Of a DNA stretch of 64,000 bases, positions 39,283 to 48,317 are shown one piece after another (position 1 is the stretch's first letter; the number at the start of each line of letters is the position of its first letter). Location of the stretch: NCBI GenBank assembly GCA_028710605.1, contig JAQTTU010000010.1, forward strand, positions 1 through 64,000. Reading direction: 5' to 3'. Origin of the DNA: Sideroxydans sp. (lineage in GTDB: Bacteria; Pseudomonadota; Gammaproteobacteria; Burkholderiales; Gallionellaceae). Under the pieces are notes generated by a model. That model was not told where the DNA came from. It saw only the letters and a list, made by a program, of their open reading frames with translations, and did not search any database. Position numbers and translations under genes: made by a program.

Positions 39283-40164
39283 TTAGCGGCCTGCGCGCAA
39301 CGCTGCGATGCGCTCCTCCAGCGGCGGATGCGTCATGAACAGTCTGGAAAAACCGCCCTGACTGGAAATCGCCATCGCGGCCATGTTCTGCGGCATCGCG
39401 GCCACTTCGTGGTTGGCTTTCAGACGTTCCAGCGCAGCAATCATTTTCTGCCGACCAGCCAGGTTTGCACCGCCCGCATCGGCGCGGAATTCGCGCTGGC
39501 GCGAGAACCACATGACGATCATGCTGGCAAGAATGCCCAGCACGATTTGCGCGGCGATCTCGGCCACGAATGCGCCTATGCCGGGACCGTTGCGACCATC
39601 ATTCTTGAGCAGCACGCGATCCACCAGAATACCGAACAGCTTGGCGAAGAACACCACGAAGGTATTCACCACGCCCTGGATCAGCGCCAGCGTCACCATG
39701 TCGCCATTGGCCACGTGGCTCACTTCATGCGCCAGCACCGCTTCGGCTTCCTCGCGGCTCATGCTGTGCAACAGGCCGGTGCTCACCGCGACCAGCGCCG
39801 CGTTGCGGTTCCAGCCGGTGGCGAAGGCGTTCACATCGGGCGCGTCGTAGATCGCCACCTCCGGCATGCCGATGCCCGCTGCATCAGCCTGACGGCGCAC
39901 GGTTTCCACCAGCCAGCGCTCGGTCGGGTCTTGCGGATTCTCAATGACCTGCGCGCCCACCGACATCTTTGCCATCCACTTGGACATCAGCAGCGAAATG
40001 ATGGAACCGGAAAAACCGATCACCGCCGACATTACCATCAGCGCGTTGAAGTTGATCGCGCCGCTTTGATCCAGCACCCTGTCAACGCCCAGCAAACGCA
40101 GGGTGATGTTGATGACCAGCAACACCGCGATGTTGGTCAGGACGAATAAAAAGATACGTTTCAT
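39283..40164 (-). CDS. htpX: Membrane metalloprotease HtpX
   Basis: An inner-membrane zinc protease that degrades damaged membrane proteins. Two N-terminal membrane segments ([21 protein letters not shown] and [20 protein letters not shown]) precede the zinc motif HEVSH (about residue 140), and two more segments follow. The cue [11 protein letters not shown] gives the third zinc ligand (E of REFRADAGG). I chose ATG at 40164 (293 residues) over an earlier frame start because it matches the family N-terminus. Often under heat or envelope stress control; no such promoter was identified here. Confidence 0.95.
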   Translation of the reverse strand: MKRIFLFVLTNIAVLLVINITLRLLGVDRVLDQSGAINFNALMVMSAVIGFSGSIISLLMSKWMAKMSVGAQVIENPQDPTERWLVETVRRQADAAGIGMPEVAIYDAPDVNAFATGWNRNAALVAVSTGLLHSMSREEAEAVLAHEVSHVANGDMVTLALIQGVVNTFVVFFAKLFGILVDRVLLKNDGRNGPGIGAFVAEIAAQIVLGILASMIVMWFSRQREFRADAGGANLAGRQKMIAALERLKANHEVAAMPQNMAAMAISSQGGFSRLFMTHPPLEERIAALRAGR

Positions 40165-40340
40165 GCCGCATTCTCCGTAAGTAAATTTTGTGCGCGACAC
40201 GACCACCGCGCGGTTCGCTACATGGGGCACACCTGCGCTTTTTCAAGCGTGGCTTCTGATTCCCATCCGCCGAATAAGTTCGCTTGCCTATTCTCTCATG
40301 CGGCACTAGCATTACCTGACAAATTTCATCAGGGATAGCC

Positions 40341-40886
40341 ATGAACTCACACTACACCCGCACCGCCATCACCCTGCACTGGCTGATCGCCCTGCTGATC
40401 TTCGTTGCCCTGCCGCTGGGCGTATATATGCACGACCTGCCGCTGTCGCCGATCAAACTGCAACTCTACAGTTACCACAAATGGATAGGTGTCACGGTGT
40501 TCATGCTGGCCGTGCTGCGCCTGTCGTGGCGCGTCACGCACCGTCCGCCGCCGCTGCCGGACTCCATGCCAGCATGGGAAAAGCTCGCTGCCGAAAGCGT
40601 GCATTACCTGCTGTACGCGCAGATCTTCGCCATCCCGCTCAGCGGCTGGCTGATGAGCTCCGCCAAAGGATTCCAGACCGTGTGGTTAGGCATATTGCCG
40701 CTGCCCGATTTGATCGGCAAGAACGCGGAACTAGGCGACCTGCTGCATGAAGTACACGAAACGCTCAATCTCGCGCTGCTCTGCCTGTTGCTCGCCCATG
40801 TTGGTGCTGCGCTCAAGCATCACTTCATCCAGCACGACGATATTCTGGCGCGGATGCTGCCGTTCCTGAGAAAAACCCGGCAGTGA
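40341..40886 (+). CDS. Cytochrome b561
   Basis: A four-helix membrane cytochrome of 181 residues that passes electrons in the inner membrane. Histidines expected to bind two b hemes are visible in TAITLHWLIALL (helix 1), YSYHKWIG (helix 2), ESVHYLLYAQIF (helix 3) and LAHVGAALKHHFI (helix 4). CybB-type family. It stands alone between the divergent htpX gene and the convergent beta-barrel protein gene. Confidence 0.9.
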   Translation: MNSHYTRTAITLHWLIALLIFVALPLGVYMHDLPLSPIKLQLYSYHKWIGVTVFMLAVLRLSWRVTHRPPPLPDSMPAWEKLAAESVHYLLYAQIFAIPLSGWLMSSAKGFQTVWLGILPLPDLIGKNAELGDLLHEVHETLNLALLCLLLAHVGAALKHHFIQHDDILARMLPFLRKTRQ

Positions 40887-40895
40887 TAATGTGAA

Positions 40896-41720
40896 TCAAA
40901 ATTTGAATGCCGCCTTGACACCGTATTCGGTAGTTTGGTTTTTCGGTTCATACAAATACTCGATAGCAGTAACACCGTAATGAGTCACAGCTTGTGGCAC
41001 CACTTCGGAGTCATTGATATGCCACACGTTCACAAACGGGCCAAAACTGAAGTCGTCCATTTCATACATCGCACTTAGCCGAAAACCGTATCCGCTATTT
41101 TGCCGGTTGGTGGAATCGGAAATGGCGGAGTAACCGTTGTATCCGAGCACATCGGTTAGCCTTGTCACCTGCTTGCCGAACAGCAAATAGTCGAATTCCA
41201 GAGTGGTGGCCAACACCTCCCGGCTTTGCACCTCGATACGGTGAGTCACGCCCATCGGCATATAGAAATAATTGCTCTCGCGCCGGTAACCGATAGCGCC
41301 CGTACTGCTGTATCCGCGACTGTCGTTGAACAGATAGCGATAACCGAACCCGGCATAAGGCGAGAGCACAAAACTGTTCACCTGAAAATCTCTGCCCATC
41401 AAGGCCCGCGCATCGCAATACCAATCCGGCCTGCCCAGACTTATTCCCGAACCAGAGTAGTCAACTTTCCCATAAGCAAAGCGCACGTCATCTTTGATAT
41501 ACCAGTCGTTGCCCAACACCAGCGTACCGGTATGGCTCAAACCGAACTTGTCGCCGGTCAACGAGACATATGCGGAAGGCTCTTCATAACGGTAGGAAGA
41601 AAAAGTTACGCCGAACTCGTTGCCGCTTCTGGTGTTAACGCTGGCTGGATCGGCAAAAACGGCAGATGAAAAAAAGCACCCAGAGAGGATAAGCCAAAGT
41701 ATGGCGGGATATTTATTCAA
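40896..41720 (-). CDS. Putative outer-membrane beta-barrel protein
   Basis: A 274-residue protein with a signal peptide (LWLILSGCFFSSAVFA) and alternating polar/apolar segments ending in a terminal phenylalanine (VKAAFKF), the usual mark of a beta-barrel inserted by the Bam complex. Aromatic residues are frequent at strand ends. I do not recognise a specific porin family. The start is TTG at 41720, supported by GGAG ten bases upstream; no better start was found before the signal peptide. It converges with the cytochrome b561 gene and diverges from the efflux adaptor gene. Confidence 0.7.
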   Translation of the reverse strand: MNKYPAILWLILSGCFFSSAVFADPASVNTRSGNEFGVTFSSYRYEEPSAYVSLTGDKFGLSHTGTLVLGNDWYIKDDVRFAYGKVDYSGSGISLGRPDWYCDARALMGRDFQVNSFVLSPYAGFGYRYLFNDSRGYSSTGAIGYRRESNYFYMPMGVTHRIEVQSREVLATTLEFDYLLFGKQVTRLTDVLGYNGYSAISDSTNRQNSGYGFRLSAMYEMDDFSFGPFVNVWHINDSEVVPQAVTHYGVTAIEYLYEPKNQTTEYGVKAAFKF

Positions 41721-41967
41721 GAAGATATGACTCCGGTTTGTTGTTCACGTCGGGCTGGTATCGCGCCTTAACAACACGATGGCACAATTTTACCGTTCCG
41801 ACTTGAATTCAGCACCGGCATTTGTACCTCGCCGACGCAATACAAAATATTATTCGGTGCGACGTAAATTTCGCTTTCGTACCATCTGTTCGGTATCATG
41901 CTGCCCGCTGGAGATGCGCGATGAACATCATTCGCGCGCGCAACAAAATTCTGGATGGAGACTGGTA

Positions 41968-43119
41968 ATGAAAACAGCAACAAATTCGCTCACTGCAACG
42001 CTCATCTTCGCGGCCATTTTTTCGCTGGCCGCCTGCGGTTCCAAAGAAGGCGGCGCGCCGCCCGCAGCGGCAGGCGGCATGCCCCCTCCTCCCGAAGTCG
42101 ATGTCATCACCATCTCTACCGGTTCGGTGGTGCTGACGCAGGATCTGCCGGGACGGCTGGAGGCCTATCGTAGCGCGCAGGTTCGCGCACGGGTGGACGG
42201 CATCATCGAGAAACGTTTGTTCATCGAAGGCAGCGATGTGAAGGCGGGCGAGAAATTATTCCAGATCGACGCGCGCAATTATCAGGCCGCGTTCGATTCG
42301 GCCAAGGCCGATGCGGGCGTGGCGCGACAAAACGTGGAGCGCTACAAGTCGTTGCTGGAGGCCAAGGCGGTCAATCAGCTGGACTACGATTTGACCGTAG
42401 CCAAGCTCAAGCAGGCCGAGGCGGCACTGTCCAGAACCAAGCTCGATCTGGAAAACACGCATGTGCCCGCGCCCATCTCCGGGCGTATCGGACGCACACA
42501 AGTGACCGAAGGCGCGCTGGTCGGACACGGCGAGGCCACGTTGCTCGCCACGATTGAGCAGGTCAATCCGATTTACGCCAACTTTACCCAGCCGGGTGTG
42601 GACGTGCTGCGCATGAAGCAGGCGATCAAATCCGGCAAGCTGAAACGCGCCGATGCCAAGGTCGAGCTGGTGCTGGAAGATGGCAGCGTTTACCCGCTGG
42701 CGGGTCAGTTGTTGTTCACCAATCTCGCGGTTGATCCGGGCACGGGCAGCGTGCTGTTGCGCGCCAAGTTCCCCAATCCCGAACAGAGTTTGCTGCCCGG
42801 TATGTTCGCGCGCATCCGTTTCGCCGAGGGGGTTGCCGACAACAGCATCCGCGTGCCGCAGCGCGCGGTGCAAAGCAGCGCGCAAGGGCAGTTCGTGCTG
42901 GTGGTGGATGCGCAAGGCAAAGTCGCGCCGCGTCCTGTTAAAACAGGCAGTATGGTAGGCGGCGATTTCATCATCACCGAAGGCCTGGAAGTTGGCACGC
43001 AAGTGATCGTCAACGGCGTGCAAAAAGCGCGCCCCGGTTCGCAGGTGAAACCCGTGCAATGGAACCCGCAAGGAACACCGAACGCAGCCAGCGCAGTTGC
43101 GGCAAGTGAAAAGAAATAA
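41968..43119 (+). CDS. RND efflux periplasmic adaptor lipoprotein (AcrA/MexA type)
   Basis: Links an inner-membrane pump to an outer-membrane channel. A lipobox (SLAACGS, about residue 20) follows a signal peptide. The barrel-sandwich hybrid domain is seen in VRARVDGIIEKRLFIEGSDVKAGEKLFQID, the coiled-coil hairpin (about residues 90-150) contains RQNVERYKSLLEAKAVNQLDYD, and HVPAPISGRIGRTQVTEGALV closes the lipoyl part. The length of 383 residues is normal. I chose ATG at 41968, with GGAG before it. The pump gene follows at 43293 after an inverted repeat. Confidence 0.94.
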   Translation: MKTATNSLTATLIFAAIFSLAACGSKEGGAPPAAAGGMPPPPEVDVITISTGSVVLTQDLPGRLEAYRSAQVRARVDGIIEKRLFIEGSDVKAGEKLFQIDARNYQAAFDSAKADAGVARQNVERYKSLLEAKAVNQLDYDLTVAKLKQAEAALSRTKLDLENTHVPAPISGRIGRTQVTEGALVGHGEATLLATIEQVNPIYANFTQPGVDVLRMKQAIKSGKLKRADAKVELVLEDGSVYPLAGQLLFTNLAVDPGTGSVLLRAKFPNPEQSLLPGMFARIRFAEGVADNSIRVPQRAVQSSAQGQFVLVVDAQGKVAPRPVKTGSMVGGDFIITEGLEVGTQVIVNGVQKARPGSQVKPVQWNPQGTPNAASAVAASEKK

Positions 43120-43138
43120 ACCATAAAACCCAAGTTCT

Positions 43139-43264
43139 GCCCGCAGATTACACAGATTAACGCAGATTTTTTTTACGGTTGCGATGTGCGCCGAATCACC
43201 CAGACGGTGAATATTTAAATCAATATTGTTTTTTTAATCTGTGACATCTGCGTAATCTGCGGGC
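43139..43264. repeat. Inverted repeat with GCCCGCAGATTACACAGATT arms, family B
   Basis: The left arm GCCCGCAGATTACACAGATT is mirrored by the right arm ending ATCTGCGTAATCTGCGGGC. It sits between the adaptor and pump genes, within what should be one operon. Confidence 0.85.
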
Positions 43265-43292
43265 AAAAGTTTTTTTAGGATAAAAGCTCACC

Positions 43293-46200
43293 ATGCTGCC
43301 AAGATTTTTCATCGACCGTCCGATCTTCGCCTGGGTCATCGCCTTAATCATTCTGCTGTCCGGCGTATTGGCGCTGCGCAATTTGCCGGTCGCCTCCTAT
43401 CCGTCAGTGGCTCCTCCGGCACTTTCCATCACGCTCAATTATCCCGGCGCTTCGGCGCAGGTGGTGGAAGAGACCGCCGTGGCGCTGGTCGAGCAGGAGT
43501 TGAACGGCATCGAGCATTTGCTGTACATGGAGTCGTCCTCCGAGATGGGCGTAGGCACGATCACGCTGACGTTTGAAGCGGGCACGAATCTGGATGTCGC
43601 CTCGGTGGAAACGCAGAACCGCGTCAAGCGCGCCGAGGCGCGTCTGCCGGACGATGTGCGCCGGGTGGGGGTGACCGTGGCGAAATCGGCGCGGAATTTC
43701 CTGATGATTCTCGCGCTGACCTCGCCGGATAAAAGCCGCGACAACGTGGCGCTGGGCAGCTACGCCGCCGCCAACGTGCTGGAGAATATCCGCCGCGTGC
43801 CGGGCGTGGGCGAGGCGATGTTGTTCGGTACCGAATACTCGATGCGCTTGTGGCTCAAGCCGGAAAAACTCCACGCTTACAACCTCACGCCGGGCGACAT
43901 CAGCAAAGCGGTGCGCGCGCAAAACACGCAACTGGCCACCGGCGAACTCGGGCAATTGCCCTCCGCGCCCGGCCAGCAACTGAACGCGGTCATCGTCACC
44001 AAAAGCAGGCTTTCCACGCCGGAAGAATTCGGCAATGTGATCGTGCGCGCCAATGCGGACGGCTCTTCTGTCCGCGTCAAGGATGTGGCCAGAGTGGAGC
44101 TGGGCGCGCAGGATTATTCCATCGCCGCGCGCATCGACGGCGAACCGGCTTCGGCCATCGCCATCCGCCTGTCGCCCAGCGCCAACGCGCTGGATACCGC
44201 CAAAGCGGTCAAGGCCAAGATGGCCGAACTGGCGAAATATTTCCCCAAGGGCATCGACTGGATCGTGCCTTACGACACCTCCAAGTTCGTGGAGATTTCG
44301 ATCAGCGAAGTGGTGAAGACGCTGGCCGAAGCCATGGTGCTGGTGTTTCTGGTGATCTGGCTGTTCCTCGGCAACCTGCGCGCCACGTTCATTCCCGCCA
44401 TCGTGGTGCCGGTCGCGCTGGTCGGCGGACTGGTCGGTTTATACGCCTTCGGCTATTCGATCAACACGCTGACCCTGTTCGCCATGGTGCTGGCCGTCGG
44501 CATCGTGGTGGACGATGCCATCGTGGTGGTGGAAAACGTCGAGCGCATCATGACCGAAGAAGGTCTGCCGCCGCGCGAAGCGACGCGCAAAGCCATGGGG
44601 CAAATCTTCGGTGCGATCATCGCGATCACGCTGGTGCTGTGCGCGGTGTTCGTGCCGATGACGTTCTTCGGCGGCGCGGTGGGCGCGATCTATCGCCAGT
44701 TCGCGGTGACGCTGATCCTGACCATCCTGTTCTCGGTGTTGATGGCGTTGACGTTGACTCCGGCGCTGTGTGCCGCGCTGCTGCAAAATTCGCCCGGCCA
44801 CGAAATGGTGCCTACGGGCGGCTTGCTCGGCTGGTTCAACCGCTTCTTCAACCGAACCACCAAACGCTACGAGTCCGGTGTGTCCGGTGTGCTGAAAAAC
44901 TTGGGTCGCTATCTATTTCTCTATGCCGGTTTGCTGGTGGCGTTGGGCTGGCTGTTCATCAATCTGCCAAGCAGCTTTCTGCCGGAAGAAGACCAGGGAT
45001 ATTTCGTCAACGTGATCCAGTTGCCGCCGGGAGCCACGCGCGAACGTTCGCAAGAGGTGCTCACGCAAGTCGAACAGTACTATCTCCAGCAGCCCGAGGT
45101 TTCGCACGTGATCGGCATTCTCGGCTTTTCATTTTTCGGGCGCGGGCAGAATTCCGCCATGGCTTTCGTGCGCCTCAAGGATTGGGACGAGAGGCCGGGC
45201 AAAGACAGCTCGGCTTCCGCCATGGTGAAGCGCGCCTTTATGGCGCTCTCGCGCATCAAGCAGGCGTTCGTCTTCCCCATCAACGTGCCGCCGATTCCCG
45301 AATTGGCTGCGGTCGGCGGTTTCGATTTCCGCCTGCAAGACCGCTCCGGTCAGGGACGCGAAAAACTGATGGAAGCACGCAACATGGCGTTGGGAATCGC
45401 CGGCAAAAATCCGGCGCTGGTGGGCGTGCGGCCTGAAGGGCAAGAGCCGGGGCCGCAATTGCAGATCGACATCGACCGCCTGAAAGCGCAAACCTTGGGC
45501 GTGAGCATCGCCGACCTCAACGAGACCCTGCAATCGGCGCTGGGCGTGGCCTACATCAACGACTTCGTGCGCGAAGGCCGCATCCTGCGCGTGCAGATGC
45601 AAGCCGAAGCGGAAAACCGCACCACACCGCAGCAGATCATGCGGCTGCCGGTACGCAACGCGCAAGGCGGCATGGTTGCGCTGTCGGAGATCGCCTCGGC
45701 GCACTGGATCGTGAGCTTGCCAAAACTGGATCGCTACAACGGCCTGCCGTCCATGAAAATTTCCGGCAGTGCCGCACCCGGACGCAGCAGCGGCGAAGCC
45801 TTGGCCGCGATGGAAGATGTGGCGACAAAACTGCCGCCCGGTTTCGGTTTCGAGTGGTCGGGAACATCCAACGAAGAACGGCTTTCCGGCAACCAGGCAC
45901 CGTTCCTGTTCGGGCTTTCGGTAGTGGCGGTGTTCCTGTGTCTGGCCGCATTGTACGAAAGCTGGTCTATCCCGGTCGCCGTAATTCTGGTCGTGCCCAT
46001 CGGTATTTTCGGCGCGCTGCTGGCGGTGGATTTGCGCGGCCTGTCCAACGACGTTTACTTCAAGGTCGGCCTGATCGTCATCATCGGTCTTGCGGCGAAG
46101 AATGCCATCCTGATTATCCAGTTCGCCCTCGATCTGCAAAAGAAAGGGCATGAACTGTTTGAAGCCACACTGGAAGCCTGCCGCCTCCGGTTCCGCCCCA

Positions 46201-46418
46201 TCCTGATGACCTCCATCGCCTTCGTGCTGGGCGTGTTGCCGCTGGCCATTTCCAGCGGCGCGGGCGCGAACGGACGGCACGCCATCGGCACCGGAGTCAT
46301 GGGCGGCATGATCGCCGCCACCGTGCTGGCGATATTCCTGATCCCGGTGTTCTTCGTCGTCATCCGCCGCCTGTTCCCGGGCAAAGCGCCGCGTCAGGAG
46401 GATGACGAGCACAATTGA
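43293..46418 (+). CDS. RND multidrug efflux permease (AcrB/MexB type)
   Basis: A proton-driven drug exporter of the HAE1 family. The N-terminus PRFFIDRPIFAWVIALIILL is characteristic; TM4 carries the proton-relay aspartates in GIVVDDAIVVVENVER (about residue 407), and a lysine is expected in the C-terminal half. Two large periplasmic loops and twelve membrane segments are arranged as in AcrB; the length of 1041 residues is normal. It follows the adaptor gene. No TolC-type outer-membrane channel gene is present in the window, so the pump must use one encoded elsewhere. Substrates cannot be predicted. Confidence 0.97.
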   Translation: MLPRFFIDRPIFAWVIALIILLSGVLALRNLPVASYPSVAPPALSITLNYPGASAQVVEETAVALVEQELNGIEHLLYMESSSEMGVGTITLTFEAGTNLDVASVETQNRVKRAEARLPDDVRRVGVTVAKSARNFLMILALTSPDKSRDNVALGSYAAANVLENIRRVPGVGEAMLFGTEYSMRLWLKPEKLHAYNLTPGDISKAVRAQNTQLATGELGQLPSAPGQQLNAVIVTKSRLSTPEEFGNVIVRANADGSSVRVKDVARVELGAQDYSIAARIDGEPASAIAIRLSPSANALDTAKAVKAKMAELAKYFPKGIDWIVPYDTSKFVEISISEVVKTLAEAMVLVFLVIWLFLGNLRATFIPAIVVPVALVGGLVGLYAFGYSINTLTLFAMVLAVGIVVDDAIVVVENVERIMTEEGLPPREATRKAMGQIFGAIIAITLVLCAVFVPMTFFGGAVGAIYRQFAVTLILTILFSVLMALTLTPALCAALLQNSPGHEMVPTGGLLGWFNRFFNRTTKRYESGVSGVLKNLGRYLFLYAGLLVALGWLFINLPSSFLPEEDQGYFVNVIQLPPGATRERSQEVLTQVEQYYLQQPEVSHVIGILGFSFFGRGQNSAMAFVRLKDWDERPGKDSSASAMVKRAFMALSRIKQAFVFPINVPPIPELAAVGGFDFRLQDRSGQGREKLMEARNMALGIAGKNPALVGVRPEGQEPGPQLQIDIDRLKAQTLGVSIADLNETLQSALGVAYINDFVREGRILRVQMQAEAENRTTPQQIMRLPVRNAQGGMVALSEIASAHWIVSLPKLDRYNGLPSMKISGSAAPGRSSGEALAAMEDVATKLPPGFGFEWSGTSNEERLSGNQAPFLFGLSVVAVFLCLAALYESWSIPVAVILVVPIGIFGALLAVDLRGLSNDVYFKVGLIVIIGLAAKNAILIIQFALDLQKKGHELFEATLEACRLRFRPILMTSIAFVLGVLPLAISSGAGANGRHAIGTGVMGGMIAATVLAIFLIPVFFVVIRRLFPGKAPRQEDDEHN

Positions 46419-46443
46419 AATGAACACGGATAGTTCATTAAAA

Positions 46444-46489
46444 CGTAGGTCGGGCTTCAGCCCGACATGTCGGGTTAAAACCCGACCTA
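46444..46489. repeat. GTAG-headed REP-like inverted pair
   Basis: GTAGGTCGGGCTTCAGCCCG is mirrored by CGGGTTAAAACCCGACCTAC. Each half is a hairpin, and the GTAGG and CCTAC ends match those of the elements at 3010, 50358 and 51996. It lies just after the efflux pump gene. Confidence 0.75.
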
Positions 46490-46529
46490 CAACACTCCAT
46501 AAGCGCAAACTTTATTGAGCCGGAATATT

Positions 46530-46606
46530 CCCCCTCCCCTTCGAGGGGAGGGTTGGGGGGGGGGGATGGGGTTAGATGCCCATGAATTTTGAACCCATCC
46601 CCCGCC
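46530..46606. repeat. G/C-rich double palindrome, family A, partial
   Basis: A palindrome CCCTCCCCTTCGAGGGGAGGG is followed by a long G-run and the outer inverted pair GGGGGATGGGG and CCCATCCCCC; the second inner palindrome is absent. It lies between the efflux pump gene and ssrA. Confidence 0.75.
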
Positions 46607-46684
46607 TAACTGGCCATTGGTGGCAATGCAGGAATCGGTGGAAGTTAAATTTCTCATTGTGTTAAAATCCTCCACATTGTTGTG

Positions 46685-46761
46685 AGCAAACTTCGGTTTG
46701 CGAAAACTCCGGCTCAATAAGGGCTTGTTGGACGGCGGTTCAATTCCGCCCATCTCCACCA
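46685..46761 (+). ncRNA. ssrA: tmRNA acceptor piece of a permuted ssrA gene
   Basis: A tRNA-like 3' end lies upstream of the tmRNA body: T-arm GGCGG-TTCAATTC-CGCC, acceptor strand CATCTCC, then ACCA with the CCA encoded (46759-46761). The acceptor strand pairs with GGGGATG at 46792-46798, with a G-U at the third pair, the alanine identity mark. The 5' part has a perfect UUCG-loop hairpin, GCAAAC-TTCG-GTTTGC. The order, acceptor piece before coding piece, shows a circularly permuted gene as known from some betaproteobacteria. A 30-nt linker (46762-46791) that folds as a hairpin separates the two pieces. The 5' end is approximate. Confidence 0.88.
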
Positions 46762-46791
46762 TAAGTGCAGTGATGCCAGTGCGCTTATGAT

Positions 46792-46957
46792 GGGGATGAC
46801 CAGGTTTCGACAGCGAGCAGATAGGTTTCGGGGCGACACGTCAGGCGATCGACGTAAATGAAGCAAGCATGTAAATGCAAACGATGAAAACTTTGCTATG
46901 GCGGCCTAAAAAACCGTTTAGCCGGGGCTGTTGAGCCTTGTCATACAACACAACTAG
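46792..46957 (+). ncRNA. ssrA: tmRNA coding piece of a permuted ssrA gene
   Basis: The piece starts GGGGATGACCAGGTTTCGACAG, split here as acceptor strand, D-loop region and start of P2. The tag reading frame runs from GCA at 46877 to TAA at 46909 and gives ANDENFAMAA, close to known betaproteobacterial tags such as ANDENYALAA. tmRNA rescues ribosomes stalled on broken mRNA and tags the peptide for degradation. The body is shorter than in one-piece tmRNAs, so at least one pseudoknot may be missing. The 3' end is approximate and is taken as the start of the next hairpin. Confidence 0.9.
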
Positions 46958-46999
46958 ATGAGCCTCGGGTGATAATGATCCCGGGGCTCATTGATTTTG
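46958..46999 (+). terminator. Hairpin at the end of ssrA
   Basis: ATGAGCCTCGGG pairs with CCCGGGGCTCAT around a ten-base loop and is followed by TGATTTTG. It may terminate the precursor; the T-tract is short. Confidence 0.6.
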
Positions 47000-47160
47000 T
47001 GGGGCTGCGATTTTGTTATTGATAGACCCCAAGTTAAACGTCAGCTATAACGCCAGCAATGGAAGCTGGATAAGCGATCATGTATGGAGTTTGGAAGAGA
47101 CTGCCGCGCTTGTGCCTGATGCTGCTCCTACAAAGCGCGATAGTTACAAGAAGAAATATA

Positions 47161-47186
47161 AAAATACCTGCCTAAGCAGGTATTTT
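47161..47186 (-). terminator. Terminator of the toxin-antitoxin operon
   Basis: A perfect 11-bp stem AAAATACCTGC / GCAGGTATTTT with a four-base loop, followed on the minus strand by TTATATTTC. It lies just after the antitoxin stop codon. Confidence 0.8.
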
Positions 47187-47202
47187 CACTCTTCAAACAC
47201 CG

Positions 47203-47556
47203 TTATGCCGCCTTTTTTTCTTTACTTGGCGTTGCTTTAACCGCAGGTGATTTTAGAGTTTGCTGTCGTTGTGACTCGACTAGTCCAGAAACGATAGCTT
47301 TCATTTCGCATTCTGCGAAACGTTTCAGCGCATCTCTCATCAAAGGTTGGTAACCAACGCCATGAAAAGTACCAAGCGTCTTAAAGGAATCAATGAGGCC
47401 TTTATCGAGCCTAATGGAAATCATTTGCAAACCAAGCGATTCATCAATTTGATTTGCCAAACTACCATCTACCACACGAACATGCTTCTCATCAGCGCCT
47501 AGCTCTTCAGATTCCCACGCTTCATCCGTACCGAGAATTTTGTCCTTATTGCTCAT
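47203..47556 (-). CDS. Antitoxin of a type II toxin-antitoxin pair (CopG/RHH-like)
   Basis: A 117-residue protein. The middle (SLGLQMISIRLDKGLIDSFKTLGTFHGVGYQPLMRDALKRF, about residues 40-80) has the strand-helix-helix pattern of ribbon-helix-helix DNA-binding antitoxins (BrnA/CopG type), with an acidic N-terminus and a basic, lysine-rich tail ending SKEKKAA. I chose ATG at 47556; the earlier frame overlaps the toxin gene. It follows the toxin gene with a 28-bp gap, the toxin-first order of this family. Confidence 0.75.
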   Translation of the reverse strand: MSNKDKILGTDEAWESEELGADEKHVRVVDGSLANQIDESLGLQMISIRLDKGLIDSFKTLGTFHGVGYQPLMRDALKRFAECEMKAIVSGLVESQRQQTLKSPAVKATPSKEKKAA

Positions 47557-47584
47557 TTTTTTGCTCCAATGTATTGACGCATTA

Positions 47585-47872
47585 TTACTTGCCTTTTCTT
47601 TCATACATATCCACGACTTGTGGACTAGGCTCATATGCGGATTTGATATAAATGTTTCCATCTAAGAAAACAAAAATAACTTTTAATAATCTATTACAGT
47701 TTGTCGGAGCAACAAACCATAAAGTAGGTGGATCAGTTCTATGTTCTTCGCGGTCATCTTCAAGATAGTTTCCTATCTTATTTTCAAAACATTGTTCTAT
47801 TTCTCTGCGCGTTACTCCGTGTTTGTCCGTAAGTTTTTGAAGCAATGTCGGAGAGGTTATGAGTGATCGCAT
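47585..47872 (-). CDS. Toxin of a type II toxin-antitoxin pair (BrnT-like)
   Basis: A compact 95-residue protein: a helical N-terminus (LLQKLTDKHGVTRREIEQCFEN) is followed by a beta-rich part (TLWFVAPTNCNRLLKVIFVFLDGNIYIKSAYEP). This resembles the small BrnT/RelE-like proteins often annotated 'ADP-ribosyl-(dinitrogen reductase) hydrolase' that lie before CopG-type antitoxins. The family label is misleading and the likely action is RNA cleavage or translation inhibition. Two matching palindromes lie upstream. Confidence 0.7.
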   Translation of the reverse strand: MRSLITSPTLLQKLTDKHGVTRREIEQCFENKIGNYLEDDREEHRTDPPTLWFVAPTNCNRLLKVIFVFLDGNIYIKSAYEPSPQVVDMYERKGK

Positions 47873-47878
47873 GTGGGT

Positions 47879-47890
47879 ACTGTATATACA
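47879..47890. promoter_or_regulatory. Candidate operator of the toxin-antitoxin operon, proximal site
   Basis: ACTGTATATACA contains the perfect palindrome TGTATATACA, seven bases upstream of the toxin start, and overlaps a possible -10 box. A TTGACT box lies about 15 bases upstream on the minus strand. It matches the distal site at 47957 in inverse orientation. Confidence 0.5.
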
Positions 47891-47956
47891 TAATGATGCG
47901 CAGTCAACAGGATGTTACCCAATAGCCACAACACAAGAACGCATTTTCAACTCATC

Positions 47957-47969
47957 ACGTATATACAGT
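47957..47969. promoter_or_regulatory. Candidate operator of the toxin-antitoxin operon, distal site
   Basis: ACGTATATACAGT is an inverted, near-identical copy of the proximal site. The two sites are about 78 bases apart, seven to eight helical turns. Confidence 0.35.
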
Positions 47970-48251
47970 TTTTGCGGAATTTGTTTAAGCTTTATTAAAA
48001 AAGCAATAAAACAGGAATAACACGAACAAATTTCAAACTGAGACACTACCAACTATTTTGATCACAAAGAACGTCAATTTATGTTTCATGCTTATCAGCC
48101 GACCACTCATGCTGAACCGAAAACATTTTTATGAAAGTCGTCACAGGCCGCTTAAGGCTGAACTACTGTTCGATGACTTGAGAAACTGTAGGTCTCCTTT
48201 TGTATGAGTTATCCATCAACCAACCCGGAGTATTTTCCGAAATACAAAATA

Positions 48252-48284
48252 TAAAAAAACGGCGACCTAAACTCAGGTCGTCGT
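48252..48284 (-). terminator. Terminator of amtB
   Basis: On the minus strand ACGACGACCT pairs with AGGTCGCCGT (one mismatch) and is followed by a run of seven T. It lies about 34 bases beyond the amtB stop. Confidence 0.85.
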
Positions 48285-48317
48285 TCATAATTTTTTCACA
48301 AAACACTCGCTACAAAA

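Larger units (their letters stand above)
47873..48251. other. Intergenic stretch before amtB
   Basis: Apart from the two palindromes near the toxin gene, no gene or repeat of the families listed here was seen. The stretch is richer in A and T than its surroundings. Confidence 0.6.

Noticed and set aside
47013-47240. Small open frame after ssrA
   Set aside because: It runs through the toxin-antitoxin terminator and into the antitoxin gene on the other strand, with no ribosome binding site.
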